Assembly: GCA_017445755.1 (NCBI GenBank)
Contig: JAFSSE010000027.1
Span: 1-64,000, forward strand
Source of the DNA: Bacteroidales bacterium
Lineage (GTDB): Bacteria > Bacteroidota > Bacteroidia > Bacteroidales > UBA932
Direction of reading: 5' to 3'
Length of the DNA stretch: 64,000 bases
The stretch's first letter is position 1; every line of letters starts with the position of its first letter. Below the pieces are notes generated by a model. The model ran no database searches, was not told the origin of the DNA, and was given only the letters and a program-made list of their open reading frames with translations. Made by a program: the position numbers and the translations under genes. Shown piece after piece: positions 26,056 through 37,383 of the stretch.

Positions 26056-27457
26056 TTTCCGGCTCGGTAACCAGAAGGAGGCCCTTCCCCCCGCAGCGGA
26101 GTCCGAAAAGGTGGCTCTTCCCGGAGGGAAGGGCCTTTCCTTTGTTTTTCCCTGCCGCGGCAAGCTGCTTTTTCAGGGCATCGGAGTTTATCGGGAGATT
26201 CTTAGCGGTTACGTCCGCCCCGGGGAAGCGTTCTCCAAGCTCTTTTATGTACTTTTTACCAAAGGGCAGAACCTCCCGTATGCGGTAGGTTTTTCCAAGA
26301 CCCCGGAGGGGCTCCGGCAGGGTTTTCGGGCAGATGTAAAGATGGGTGGAGCGGTCCAGTTTTTCGAGATTGAAACGCTCGCTCAGAAGGGAAAAGGGGG
26401 CGGCCTTCATAAGGGCTTTTCCGGGCTCGAAAAGTAGGTCTCCGACGGAGGGTCCGGAGGGAGAAAAGAGCGGAACCGAGACCTTTTCCATTTCTTGAGA
26501 GAACGTAAAAGAAGCTCCTGAATCCCAAATAGTTATATCGTAATCGCCGGAGTACTCCCGGTCGAGTAGAAGAAGCAGTTCCTTGCACTCTCCGGAAGCC
26601 CCCAGAACGTGGACTTGCCGGAGGTTGGAAAGACGGCTTCCGACCATGGAAATATCCGCCATGGGGGATAGTTTCAGAAGGAGGTAGCGGCAGCGAGAAA
26701 AGACCTCCGGGAGGAGGGTCGCGACGTCGGGACGGCAATCTTCAATCAGGAAGACTTTGTTCCCTCTTTCGTCGCGGCGGGAGGGGTCCATGAAAACCAT
26801 GTCCGGGACAAAGTCCCCGAGAATATCTCCGATGGTGGCTCTGTTCCCTTCCAAGGGCGTTCCCGAAGGGACGAGCTCATGGCAGCGGACGCTTATATTC
26901 TTGAGGCCGAGTTCAGCGAAATTGTGTTTCGCGGCTTCTGAAAGGGCCGGGTTCATCTCGTTGTAAAGGACCTCTCCGGCAACGGCGGAAAAGCCACAGC
27001 AATCTACTCCGAGCCCTCCTGTCAGATCCGCTATTCTTCCTTCAGGGGAAAATTCACGTCCTGAACCCTTTCGTTCCGCTTCGCTCCACTCCACCCTTCC
27101 CACTGTCTCCTGCGTCATTTGCCTTGCAAATAACTTGTATCCAGCGGGCCCCTCCCTCTGGCACGGCCGAGGGCGGCCATGGGGTTCAGGGCTGGAGTTT
27201 TCCCCGATGAGCCGGGAGAAGAGATTCGCTTTGTAGCGGGCTGTGACCTCAGAAGAGGACTGCTCTGAGGATAGGCGGGTGGGGTAGATGATCCCCGGGT
27301 GGTCATACCATTCGGGGAGTTTTGAGCGGATCTTCGCCCGGGCCTCGATTGTGGTCACGGCGAGGTCTATGTCGATGTCCGGATACTTCTTCCTCTCGAG
27401 AAGGAGGCGGGCGGTATCGTCGTAAGAATGTGCCAGTATGAAGCCGGTAAAGTCCAT
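26048..27457 (-). CDS. THUMP-like class I SAM methyltransferase with repeat insertion
   Basis: 469 residues from MDFTGFILAHSYDD; the ATG 36 nt upstream lies before the promoter box and is unlikely. The N-terminal helical part (IIYPTRLSSEQSSSEVTARYKANLF) is followed by SAM motif I DLTGGLGVDC near 144-153, VLYNEMNPAL, then FMDPSRRDERGNKVFLIEDCRPD as the catalytic-type motif, and a C-terminal THUMP-like part. Family members known to me go from the ATARYKA helix almost straight to motif I. Here about 55 residues (85-139) are inserted, and they contain the 37-nt dispersed repeat core. Codon use in the insert is odd (PEPHGRPRPCQREGP). The target is unknown, probably RNA. Confidence 0.8.
   Translation of the reverse strand: MDFTGFILAHSYDDTARLLLERKKYPDIDIDLAVTTIEARAKIRSKLPEWYDHPGIIYPTRLSSEQSSSEVTARYKANLFSRLIGENSSPEPHGRPRPCQREGPAGYKLFARQMTQETVGRVEWSEAERKGSGREFSPEGRIADLTGGLGVDCCGFSAVAGEVLYNEMNPALSEAAKHNFAELGLKNISVRCHELVPSGTPLEGNRATIGDILGDFVPDMVFMDPSRRDERGNKVFLIEDCRPDVATLLPEVFSRCRYLLLKLSPMADISMVGSRLSNLRQVHVLGASGECKELLLLLDREYSGDYDITIWDSGASFTFSQEMEKVSVPLFSPSGPSVGDLLFEPGKALMKAAPFSLLSERFNLEKLDRSTHLYICPKTLPEPLRGLGKTYRIREVLPFGKKYIKELGERFPGADVTAKNLPINSDALKKQLAAAGKNKGKALPSGKSHLFGLRCGGKGLLLVTEPETI
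27146..27182 (-). repeat. Copy of the 20320-20356 repeat core inside a coding gene
   Basis: Read on the reverse strand, these 37 nt match 20320-20356 at 33 positions, including CCATGGCC, CCCTCGGCC and AGAGGGAGGGGCCC. The sequence after it keeps the same layout as the intergenic copy: a short TTTGC/GCAAA hairpin, then a purine-rich stretch with AAGCGGA. The insertion keeps the host reading frame. Confidence 0.75.
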
Positions 27458-27463
27458 CGCCTG

Positions 27464-27471
27464 CAAAAATA
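27464..27471 (-). promoter_or_regulatory. -7 box very close to the methyltransferase start
   Basis: TATTTTTG on the reverse strand with CTTG 19 bp upstream (27494-27491), followed after 6 nt (CAGGCG) by the ATG. The geometry equals that of tamB and predicts a leaderless mRNA. Confidence 0.45.
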
Positions 27472-27579
27472 GGAAAACCGCGTGTAAAATCAAGAAAAAC
27501 CTGCCATAAAATCGAGAAAATATGTTATCTGTGTGGAATTGGTAATATGAGATAGAATATTATAAAACTTTATATCAAA

Positions 27580-29238
27580 ATGAAAGATTACAACGAAGTA
27601 GCCAAGGGCTGGATTGAGGGTAATTTCGATCCCGAGACAAAGTGCAAGGTCATAGAACTTCGCAACGGGGATCCGAAGGAGTTCGAGGATGCGTTCTACC
27701 GGAATCTGGAATTCGGTACGGGCGGCCTTCGCGGCATCATGGGCGTCGGAACCAACCGTATGAACAAGTATACGGTCGGAATGGCAACCCAGGGACTTGC
27801 GAATTATATTCTCAGGAACGTCGAGGGTCCGAAGAGCGTCTGCATCTCATATGACAGCCGCAATAACAGCAAGCTGTTCGCGAAAATCAGTGCCGATGTC
27901 CTTTCCAACAACGGAATCCATGTATATCTTTTCGACAATATACGGCCTACTCCCGAACTGAGTTACAGCATCCGCGCAAAGGGTGCGACGGCGGGCATCA
28001 TGATTACGGCCAGCCACAATCCGAAGGAATATAACGGTTACAAGGTTTTCTGGAGCGACGGCGGACAGATTACGGCTCCCGTCGATAAGGATATCGTGGC
28101 CGAGGTGAACCGGATTTCGGATCCGGACGAGGTCCGTTTCAATCCCGTAGGGGAAATCGGCGGAATTGAGCCGATGGGGGCTGACATCGACGAGCTCTAC
28201 CTGAGGGATATCCTGTCTATGACGCTTTCTCCCGAGGCGGTTTCCCGCCATACGGACCTTAAGATTGTCTATACTCCGCTGCACGGCTGCGGGGTCCGGC
28301 TCGTCCCGGAGGCCCTGAGGCGTCTTGGCATGAAGAATATTATCCATGTCCCGGCCCAGGACGTGTCCGACGGCGATTTCCCCACGGTGGTTTCCCCCAA
28401 TCCGGAGGAGCCGGCGGCCATGAAGATGGCAATAGAGCGGGCGGAAGAGGTCGGCGCCGACCTCGTGATGGCGACAGATCCCGATGCGGACCGCATGGGA
28501 ATCGCAGTCCGGGACAATGAAGGGAAGATAGTCCAGTTCAACGGCAACCAGACCGCGTCAATGCTGACTTACTATATCCTTACCCGCTGGAAGGAGCTCG
28601 GAAAGCTGAGTCCGGACAAGTACTGCGTCAAGACGATTGTGACTACAGATCTGATTGCAGATATCTGCAAGTCCTTCGGGGTAAAGTGCTACAATGTCCT
28701 TACGGGCTTCAAGTATATCGCCGAAATAGTGAAGGAACATGAGGGGGACGGAGAGTTTATCTGCGGCGGGGAAGAGAGCTACGGCTTCAACGTAGGGCAG
28801 TTTGTCCGGGACAAGTGCGCCCAGGTGACCGCCCTTATGGTTGCGGAATGTGCGGCATGGGCTGCTGATCAGGGACTTACCCTCTATCAGCTGATGCAGA
28901 AGATTTATCGCGAGTATGGTCTTTACGAGGAAAAGATGGTCTATATCGTCCGTAAAGGCAAGAGCGGCGCTGAGGAGATTCGTAAGATCATGGAGGACTA
29001 CCGTGCGGCAGCGCCCTCGGAGATTGCAGGGAAAAAGGTCGTGAAGGTTATCGATTATCTAAAGCCGGAGGAAACTGATCTTCCGAAATCCAACGTACTT
29101 CAGTTCTTCGACGCGGAAGGGGACAGCGTCTCCGTCCGCCCGTCCGGGACCGAGCCGAAGATCAAGTTCTACTTCGAGGCGAAGGGGGATGACGCTTCCC
29201 GGAAAATTGCGGCCCTTGTAGAACAGTTCATCAATTAG
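27580..29238 (+). CDS. Phospho-sugar mutase (phosphoglucomutase type)
   Basis: 552 residues of the alpha-D-phosphohexomutase superfamily. It moves phosphate between C1 and C6 of hexoses, linking glucose-6-phosphate to sugar-nucleotide and glycogen synthesis. The catalytic serine is S145 in MITASHNPKEYNG; the metal loop is ATDPDADRMGIAV; the sugar loop CGGEESYGFNVG and the phosphate loop VRPSGTEPKIKFY are present. The length fits the PgcA/PGM2 group. ftsE starts 3 nt after the stop, so they probably share a transcript. Confidence 0.93.
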   Translation: MKDYNEVAKGWIEGNFDPETKCKVIELRNGDPKEFEDAFYRNLEFGTGGLRGIMGVGTNRMNKYTVGMATQGLANYILRNVEGPKSVCISYDSRNNSKLFAKISADVLSNNGIHVYLFDNIRPTPELSYSIRAKGATAGIMITASHNPKEYNGYKVFWSDGGQITAPVDKDIVAEVNRISDPDEVRFNPVGEIGGIEPMGADIDELYLRDILSMTLSPEAVSRHTDLKIVYTPLHGCGVRLVPEALRRLGMKNIIHVPAQDVSDGDFPTVVSPNPEEPAAMKMAIERAEEVGADLVMATDPDADRMGIAVRDNEGKIVQFNGNQTASMLTYYILTRWKELGKLSPDKYCVKTIVTTDLIADICKSFGVKCYNVLTGFKYIAEIVKEHEGDGEFICGGEESYGFNVGQFVRDKCAQVTALMVAECAAWAADQGLTLYQLMQKIYREYGLYEEKMVYIVRKGKSGAEEIRKIMEDYRAAAPSEIAGKKVVKVIDYLKPEETDLPKSNVLQFFDAEGDSVSVRPSGTEPKIKFYFEAKGDDASRKIAALVEQFIN

Positions 29239-29241
29239 ACC

Positions 29242-29943
29242 ATGGAACCGCTGATTTCTTTCCGGAAGGCCGATATCATGAATGGCGAGAGCGTAGTGAT
29301 CTACGGTCTTGACATGGATATTTTCCCCGGAGACTTTGTCTATATCGTCGGGAAGGTAGGGTCTGGAAAGACTTCGGTAATCCGGACGGTAACTGCGGAA
29401 AATGCTTTGAAAAACGGCACTGGAACGTGCTGCGGGTATAATCTTGTCGGAATCCGCCGGAAGGATATTCCCTTCCTGAGGCGGAAGCTCGGGGTGGTTT
29501 TCCAGGATTTCCAGCTCCTTATGGACCGCACCGTCGCGGAGAATCTGGAGTTCGTGCTCCGTTCGACCGGATGGAAAAACCGCGAGAAGATAGACGTCCG
29601 GATAGAAGAGGTGCTGGAGGATGTCGGAATGACGACAAAATCCCATAAGATGCCCCATCAGCTTTCCGGGGGTGAGCAGCAGCGGGTCGCCATTGCGCGC
29701 GCCATCCTGAACTCGCCGGAGGTTATTCTCGCGGATGAACCGACGGGAAACCTCGATGCCGAAACGGCCGAGGGAATTCTCGCCCTTTTCGGAAAACTCA
29801 ATTCGGAAGGTACTGCGGTCGTAATGGTTACCCACAACCGGGCGGTCATTGAGCAGCACCCCGGGAGGGTTTTCCTCTGCCAGGACGAGGTCTGCCGCGA
29901 ACAGGAAAACCAGGATGTTATTGACTTGGATATTACAATTTGA
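29242..29943 (+). CDS. ftsE: Cell-division ABC ATPase FtsE
   Basis: 233 residues, an ABC ATPase: Walker [10 protein letters not shown] (37-45), Q-loop VFQDFQLL, signature [14 protein letters not shown] and Walker [13 protein letters not shown]. The order and text match FtsE, which with the membrane protein FtsX controls peptidoglycan hydrolases at the septum. No ftsX is in this operon; in many Bacteroidetes it lies elsewhere. LolD is the alternative, but the missing partner membrane gene and the [14 protein letters not shown] region favour FtsE. It overlaps nth by 1 nt. Confidence 0.85.
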   Translation: MEPLISFRKADIMNGESVVIYGLDMDIFPGDFVYIVGKVGSGKTSVIRTVTAENALKNGTGTCCGYNLVGIRRKDIPFLRRKLGVVFQDFQLLMDRTVAENLEFVLRSTGWKNREKIDVRIEEVLEDVGMTTKSHKMPHQLSGGEQQRVAIARAILNSPEVILADEPTGNLDAETAEGILALFGKLNSEGTAVVMVTHNRAVIEQHPGRVFLCQDEVCREQENQDVIDLDITI

Positions 29944-30593
29944 TGACAAGGAAGGAACGCTTTGAAAAGATTGTCGGCTGGTTCGCTGAGAACCGTCCCG
30001 TAGCGGAGACTGAACTCCGGTACGGGAACACCTTCCAGCTGCTTGTCGCCGTGATCCTTTCGGCCCAGTGTACGGACCGTCGCGTGAACCTTGTGACCCC
30101 GCCCCTTTTCGAGCGTTTTCCTACTCCGGAAGCCCTCGCCAAGGCCTCCTTCGACGAGGTTTTCCCCTATGTGAAAAGCGTTTCTTACCCTAACAGCAAG
30201 GCGAATCACCTTATCGCCATGGCCGAAAAGCTCATTGCTGATTTTGGAGGGGAGGTGCCTTCGGACATAGATGAACTGATGACGCTTCCGGGCGTCGGGC
30301 GAAAGACGGCAAACGTCATTGCATCAGTTGTTTACGATAAGCCGGTCATTGCGGTAGATACCCATGTTTTCCGGGTTTCCCACCGCCTCGGCCTCTCCGA
30401 CGGGAAGACTCCGGAGGCGGTCGAGAAGGATTTGGAACGCCATATTCCCGTGGAGTTGAGGGCGATTTCCCATCACTGGCTGATACTCCACGGCCGTTAT
30501 ACCTGTACTTCCCGTAATCCAAAGTGCGGTGAATGCCCCCTTACGGAGTGGTGTCGCCAGTGGGTAGGGGAGCATGCAGTTTATTTGAAATAA
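29943..30593 (+). CDS. nth: Endonuclease III
   Basis: 216 residues starting [10 protein letters not shown], at the ATG that overlaps the ftsE stop (TGATG). It is a bifunctional DNA glycosylase/AP lyase that removes oxidised pyrimidines. The helix-hairpin-helix [15 protein letters not shown] carries the catalytic lysine K121; the catalytic aspartate is D139 in [15 protein letters not shown]. The 4Fe-4S cluster ligands are cysteines 188, 195, 198 and 204 (C-x6-C-x2-C-x5-C). All key residues are present. Confidence 0.97.
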   Translation: MTRKERFEKIVGWFAENRPVAETELRYGNTFQLLVAVILSAQCTDRRVNLVTPPLFERFPTPEALAKASFDEVFPYVKSVSYPNSKANHLIAMAEKLIADFGGEVPSDIDELMTLPGVGRKTANVIASVVYDKPVIAVDTHVFRVSHRLGLSDGKTPEAVEKDLERHIPVELRAISHHWLILHGRYTCTSRNPKCGECPLTEWCRQWVGEHAVYLK

Positions 30594-30610
30594 TTGTAAG
30601 ATAAAGAAAT

Positions 30611-33574
30611 ATGAACAGGAAATCCATCATTGCGGCCTTTGCCGCGCTGCTGCTCTCTTCGGGTGCGGCCGTGCTGGCTCAGGAGACATCTCCGGACTTT
30701 CTGAAGGCCCTGGACCTCTATGAACGCGGCGTGTATGACCACGCCCAGGTCCTCTTTGCCGACATTGACGATCCGATGGCACGGGGATATGAGGCCCTTT
30801 GCAGCATTGCCCGAGGGGAAGAAGGGTACGTGACGAAGGCGGATGCTTTCGTCAGGGACTATCCCGAATCGGCCCTCTGCCTTCCGGTGAACTGGAAGGC
30901 GGGAATCCGGCTTTTTGACGACGGAAGGTATGCGGATGCGGACCGGCGGCTCGCCCGCTTCTCTTCGTCCGACCTGCCGCTCTCAGAGCGCGCCTCGTAT
31001 TTTTACAGGAGGGGCTATGCGGCGCTGTCGCTCGGACAGACCCTTCCTGCGGAGACCTTCCTCGGGTCCCTGCTGAAGCTCCCTTATTCGGACTTTACGG
31101 CCCCGGGCGAGTATGCAATGGGTTATATCCGGTACGGGCAGGGAGACTTTGCAAAGGCCTTCCCTTATTTCTCCGAGGCGGCGAAAGATGCCCGTTTCGA
31201 GGACATTGCGAAGTATTACATGCTCGAATGCCGCTTCATGCAGAAGGACTACGACTATGTGACGGAGCATGCCTCCGAGATGTTCAATACCGTTCCGGAG
31301 GACCGCCGGCCCCATCTTGCCAGGATTATTTCCGAATCCTACCTTGTGAAGGGGGATCTTGAGAGCGCCCGGGAGTACTATGAGAAAAACCTTGGGAACC
31401 GCGCGGCGAAGACTCGGTCCGACTATTTCTTTGCCGGATCCATGCTTTATGCGGTGAAGGATTACGAGGGGGCGGTGGAGAATTTCTCCCAGATGAAGGA
31501 GCGTACCGATTCCATCGGCCAGATTGCCTCCTATGAGCTCGCCTATTCCCTGATTGAGACTAAGAACAAGGTCGCTGCCATGGAGGCCTTCCGCCAGGCA
31601 TCCGCCCTGGATTACGACCCGGCCATCAAGGAAGACGCCTATTTCAACTTTGCGAAGCTCGCCTTCGACCTGAACCACGACACATCCTTCTTCACGGATT
31701 ATCTGAAGAAATACCCGGAGGCCAGAAAGGACCGGATTTACGAGTACATGGCGATGGCAGCCCTCTACAACCACGATTACGAAGGGGCCGTTGCGGCGTA
31801 CGACAATATCGACGACCTGGACGAAAGCATGAGGTCCAATTACATGAAGGCCTATTTCATGAGGGCTTCCCAGTTGATTGGCAACGGTGCCTGGCGGGAC
31901 GCCGTTCCCTGCCTTAAGGCGGCGGCCTACTATGTGCCCCGGAGGGATCCCTTCAACCAGCTCTCGCGCTTCTGGCTTTCCGAGGCCCTCTTCAGGAACG
32001 AGGAGTATTCGGAGTCCAGGTCTGTGCTCATGGACCTTTACAACCTTTCCGCCCTTGACGGTCGCGAGGAGGGGGATCTGATTTCCTACAATATTGCCTA
32101 TACATACTTCAAGGAGGGGGATTATTCCTCGGCCCTGAAATGGTTTGGGAATTATCTTTCAGCTCCTTCCGTGACCTTCGCATCGGACGCTGAAACGAGA
32201 ATCGGCGACTGCTATTTCTTCGGGAAGGATTACACCAGGGCGATTTCCGCCTATGAGCGGAAGCTCTCCGACTTCCCCGATCCGGACGATATCTATCCCT
32301 ACTACAGGGCGGGTGTCGCTGCCGGACTCCTCGGCATGAAGGACCGCAAGGTTCGCTTCCTGGAAAACGTCAAGGAAGCTTCCGCTTCGGCTCCATACTA
32401 CTCTGAAGCGATGTATGAGCTCGGAAGGGCATATGTTGCGACGGGGGACGATATCGATGCCGTAAGGACATTCAAGTCCCTTCGGAACACGACCTCGGAC
32501 AACAGTTACGCGGCCCGCGCCCTGATTGAACTCGGCATGATTGCCCGAAACAGCGGGGACTATCCCGGGGCCCTCTCCAATTACAAGCAGGTCGTGGAGA
32601 CCATGGCCGGCTCCGATTATGCGGAGGATGCCCTTCTCGCCATCGAGTCGATTTATCAGTCCACCGGAGAACCGGAGGCGTACCTCGCTTATGTCAACTC
32701 CCTGGGGGACAAGGCCGGAAGGGATGAATCCGCCAAGGAGAACGTCTATTTCAACACTGCGGAGCAGATTTTCCTTTCCTCGGATTACAACAAGGCCATC
32801 CCGACATTTACAAATTACCTGGAGCGCTTCCCGCAGGGACTTCACCGTGGCCAGGCGGAGTACTATCTGGCCGAGAGCAACCGGATCCTTGGAAACAAGG
32901 ATAAGGCCGTGGACTATTACAGGGCTGCGCTTACGGACGGAGTGGACGCCTCCTTCAAGGAATCTTCCCTCCTCGGCTTTGCGGACCTCTCGTACTCGCT
33001 CGGCCGCTATTCGGATGCCTATGAGGGCTATTCCTCCCTTCTGACCGCTTCCCGGATGGAAGAGCGGAGGGCGGTTGCCAGGACGGGTATGATGAAGAGT
33101 GCCTACCGCGCCCACCTCTACGACAAGGCCATTGAGGCAGCAAAAATCAACAAGAACACGGCTACGGAGCCGATTACCCTCCGGGAATGCGAGTATATCC
33201 TCGCGAAATCCTACCTGGAGACCAGCCGAAGGACGGAGGCCTTCGCCTGCCTCGAAAAGCTCAGCAAGGAACCTTCGACCGCCGAGGGCGCCGAGGCCTC
33301 TTACCTCATTATCCAGAACCTCTACGACGAGGGCCGGTTCAGCGAGGTTGAGGACAAGGTTTATGCATTCGCGCCGAACGCCGGGGGCCAGAACTACTAC
33401 CTCGCAAAATGCTTCATCGTGCTCGGCGACTCCTTCATGGAGCAGGGCAACGAACACCAGGCCAAGGCCACTTTCGAGAGCGTCCGCAACGGGTACAGCC
33501 CGGTTGCCGGCTCCCAGGACGATGTCCTCGACCAGATTGACATGCGTCTGAAGAAACTTTCTGAAACCAAATGA
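30611..33574 (+). CDS. Exported tetratricopeptide-repeat protein
   Basis: 987 residues with a signal peptide (MNRKSIIAAFAALLLSSGAAVLAQE) and then helical TPR-like repeats over the whole length, with recurring patterns such as FAKAFPYFSEAAKDARFED, YLVKGDLESAREYYEKNL, ALIELGMIARNSGDYPGALSNYKQVV and YYLAESNRILGNKDKAVDYYRAAL. It is periplasmic or attached to the outer membrane. Its stop overlaps the start of the beta-barrel gene (ATGA), which suggests the two work as a pair, perhaps in outer-membrane assembly or surface export. The exact function is unknown. Confidence 0.88.
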   Translation: MNRKSIIAAFAALLLSSGAAVLAQETSPDFLKALDLYERGVYDHAQVLFADIDDPMARGYEALCSIARGEEGYVTKADAFVRDYPESALCLPVNWKAGIRLFDDGRYADADRRLARFSSSDLPLSERASYFYRRGYAALSLGQTLPAETFLGSLLKLPYSDFTAPGEYAMGYIRYGQGDFAKAFPYFSEAAKDARFEDIAKYYMLECRFMQKDYDYVTEHASEMFNTVPEDRRPHLARIISESYLVKGDLESAREYYEKNLGNRAAKTRSDYFFAGSMLYAVKDYEGAVENFSQMKERTDSIGQIASYELAYSLIETKNKVAAMEAFRQASALDYDPAIKEDAYFNFAKLAFDLNHDTSFFTDYLKKYPEARKDRIYEYMAMAALYNHDYEGAVAAYDNIDDLDESMRSNYMKAYFMRASQLIGNGAWRDAVPCLKAAAYYVPRRDPFNQLSRFWLSEALFRNEEYSESRSVLMDLYNLSALDGREEGDLISYNIAYTYFKEGDYSSALKWFGNYLSAPSVTFASDAETRIGDCYFFGKDYTRAISAYERKLSDFPDPDDIYPYYRAGVAAGLLGMKDRKVRFLENVKEASASAPYYSEAMYELGRAYVATGDDIDAVRTFKSLRNTTSDNSYAARALIELGMIARNSGDYPGALSNYKQVVETMAGSDYAEDALLAIESIYQSTGEPEAYLAYVNSLGDKAGRDESAKENVYFNTAEQIFLSSDYNKAIPTFTNYLERFPQGLHRGQAEYYLAESNRILGNKDKAVDYYRAALTDGVDASFKESSLLGFADLSYSLGRYSDAYEGYSSLLTASRMEERRAVARTGMMKSAYRAHLYDKAIEAAKINKNTATEPITLRECEYILAKSYLETSRRTEAFACLEKLSKEPSTAEGAEASYLIIQNLYDEGRFSEVEDKVYAFAPNAGGQNYYLAKCFIVLGDSFMEQGNEHQAKATFESVRNGYSPVAGSQDDVLDQIDMRLKKLSETK

Positions 33575-35244
33575 CCATGAAACGATATATCCTTGCCTTT
33601 GCGGCCGCGACTCTCTTTGTCCTCCCGGCCATCGCCCAGGAAATCAACCATACCGTCGAGGTGACCAATGCCTATGAGGGCGCGGTTACCGACATACGGA
33701 AGCCGGAGCGCACCATGAGCATTCCGGACTCGGTTACCCGTTTCAACCTGGATTTCGACTATTCCGTCTTCGACAATCCGTATAAGGGCTCATATGAGTT
33801 CCGTCCTTACCTTGTCACGATGAAGCCCCAGCGGACGTACAGCGATGCTTCGACGCTCTATGTCAAGGCCGGACTCGGCTATACTTTCCGTCCGGAGGCC
33901 CAGATTATATGGACGCCTACCCTGAAAAACGGCCTTCTCTCCGACATCCATGCTTCCCATACCTCCTATTTCGGCCGCTATTGGAATATGGATACGGGAA
34001 ACTATTCCGCGGACGGGGATCTTCTCTATACCCGGAAATCGACGTTCCATGACGGTTTTGACATGGAGAACAACGTCGGCGCCGACTTTGGTTTCTCATG
34101 GGGAAAGGGGAGTGCGACCATCTCGGCCGACTATATTGGCATCGGGGCGAAGAGTCCGGATGCTCTGCTGCAGCACCATTCCGGGAAAGTCGCGGTCCAT
34201 GTGGCTTCCAACACGCTGGAAGACAAGACCTTCCTCTATGATGTAAATACCTCGGCCCGCTATGGCGTCGGCCCGTTCCCGGAGTTCCGGTATAAGCTGG
34301 ATGCCAGCGCCGGTCCCTCTCTGAACGAGCACAATACGATTCTTGTTGACCTTTCGGCGGATTATGCCAATGTCGATGGCGGAGGTTTTTCCGCGGGGGT
34401 TGTCAGCGCCATGCCGAAGTACCGCCTTACCTTATCCGGAATAGACCTCTGGGTCGGAGTGAAGCTCTCCCTTGATTTCAATAAGCTTGACTGGACCGGG
34501 AACTACAGTTTCCACAAGACCTATCAGCCGATATTCCCCATGGTCCAGGCGAGATACGCCCTTATCAGGGATAAGCTCTCCGTCTTCGCCTCCCTGACCG
34601 GTGGCAGGACGCTCAATACGCCGACAGACCTTGTCGAGATGCGCCATTTTGTGGTCATGGACGAGGCGCGATATGCGAGCGGCGTCTCCGTGGAGCGCTT
34701 CAATGCCCGGATCGGGTTCGAAGGGAACCTCTTCTCCAGGTTCCAGTATTCCCTTTCCGGCGGATTCGCCGGTATAGCCGACGGGCTTGTCGATGCGATA
34801 GTGACCACGGCCGCCTCCACCGCCCCGGTTCCGTCATTAATGACTGCAAGCTATGGCCTTGCCTATGCTGACGGCAAGTTCGCCCTCAACCGTTCCGGCT
34901 TTGGACTGGACGGGGCAGTCCGCGTCCGTTATGCAACCCTGGATGCCGTCAATGCCGTTAAACCAGCCCTTCTCTCCGGACATGCACGCGTTTGGTACAA
35001 CTGGTTCGACCGGATCAAGGCCGGCCTTACCGGGGAGTTCGCTACGGACCGGGTTGGTACCGACGGAACGGTTGAATTCAGGATTCCTGCATGGTTCGAC
35101 CTCGGCGCCTTTGCCGAATACAATGTCGGAAATTACGGTCTCTGGCTCCGTGGAGGCAACCTCCTTAACCGGACCATTCAGCGCAATCCGCTTATCGCCG
35201 AGCGCGGAATCTATGTGACCGGAGGAATTAGGGTCAACTTCTGA
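33571..35244 (+). CDS. Outer-membrane beta-barrel protein
   Basis: 557 residues. A signal peptide (MKRYILAFAAATLFVLPAIAQ) is followed by alternating amphipathic strands with many aromatic ends (YVKAGLGYTFRPEAQIIW; GNYGLWLRGGNLLNRTIQ) and a C-terminal strand ending GGIRVNF, the usual barrel signal. No TonB box or plug domain is visible, so it is not a complete TonB receptor, although databases may label it TonB-dependent receptor-like. The first ATG (33571) overlaps the TPR gene; a second at 33577 is also possible. A terminator follows. Confidence 0.82.
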   Translation: MTMKRYILAFAAATLFVLPAIAQEINHTVEVTNAYEGAVTDIRKPERTMSIPDSVTRFNLDFDYSVFDNPYKGSYEFRPYLVTMKPQRTYSDASTLYVKAGLGYTFRPEAQIIWTPTLKNGLLSDIHASHTSYFGRYWNMDTGNYSADGDLLYTRKSTFHDGFDMENNVGADFGFSWGKGSATISADYIGIGAKSPDALLQHHSGKVAVHVASNTLEDKTFLYDVNTSARYGVGPFPEFRYKLDASAGPSLNEHNTILVDLSADYANVDGGGFSAGVVSAMPKYRLTLSGIDLWVGVKLSLDFNKLDWTGNYSFHKTYQPIFPMVQARYALIRDKLSVFASLTGGRTLNTPTDLVEMRHFVVMDEARYASGVSVERFNARIGFEGNLFSRFQYSLSGGFAGIADGLVDAIVTTAASTAPVPSLMTASYGLAYADGKFALNRSGFGLDGAVRVRYATLDAVNAVKPALLSGHARVWYNWFDRIKAGLTGEFATDRVGTDGTVEFRIPAWFDLGAFAEYNVGNYGLWLRGGNLLNRTIQRNPLIAERGIYVTGGIRVNF

Positions 35245-35265
35245 GAAAGAAAGTTCGAAAATAAG

Positions 35266-35306
35266 TGAAAAACGACTGCCGATAGCGCTTCGGCAGCCGT
35301 TTTTTC
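35266..35306 (+). terminator. Terminator after the barrel gene
   Basis: AAAACG and CTGCCGA pair with TCGGCAG and CGTTTT, followed by TTTTTTC. It separates the TPR/barrel pair from gyrB. Confidence 0.85.
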
Positions 35307-37382
<2,076 letters not shown>

Positions 37383-37383
<1 letters not shown>

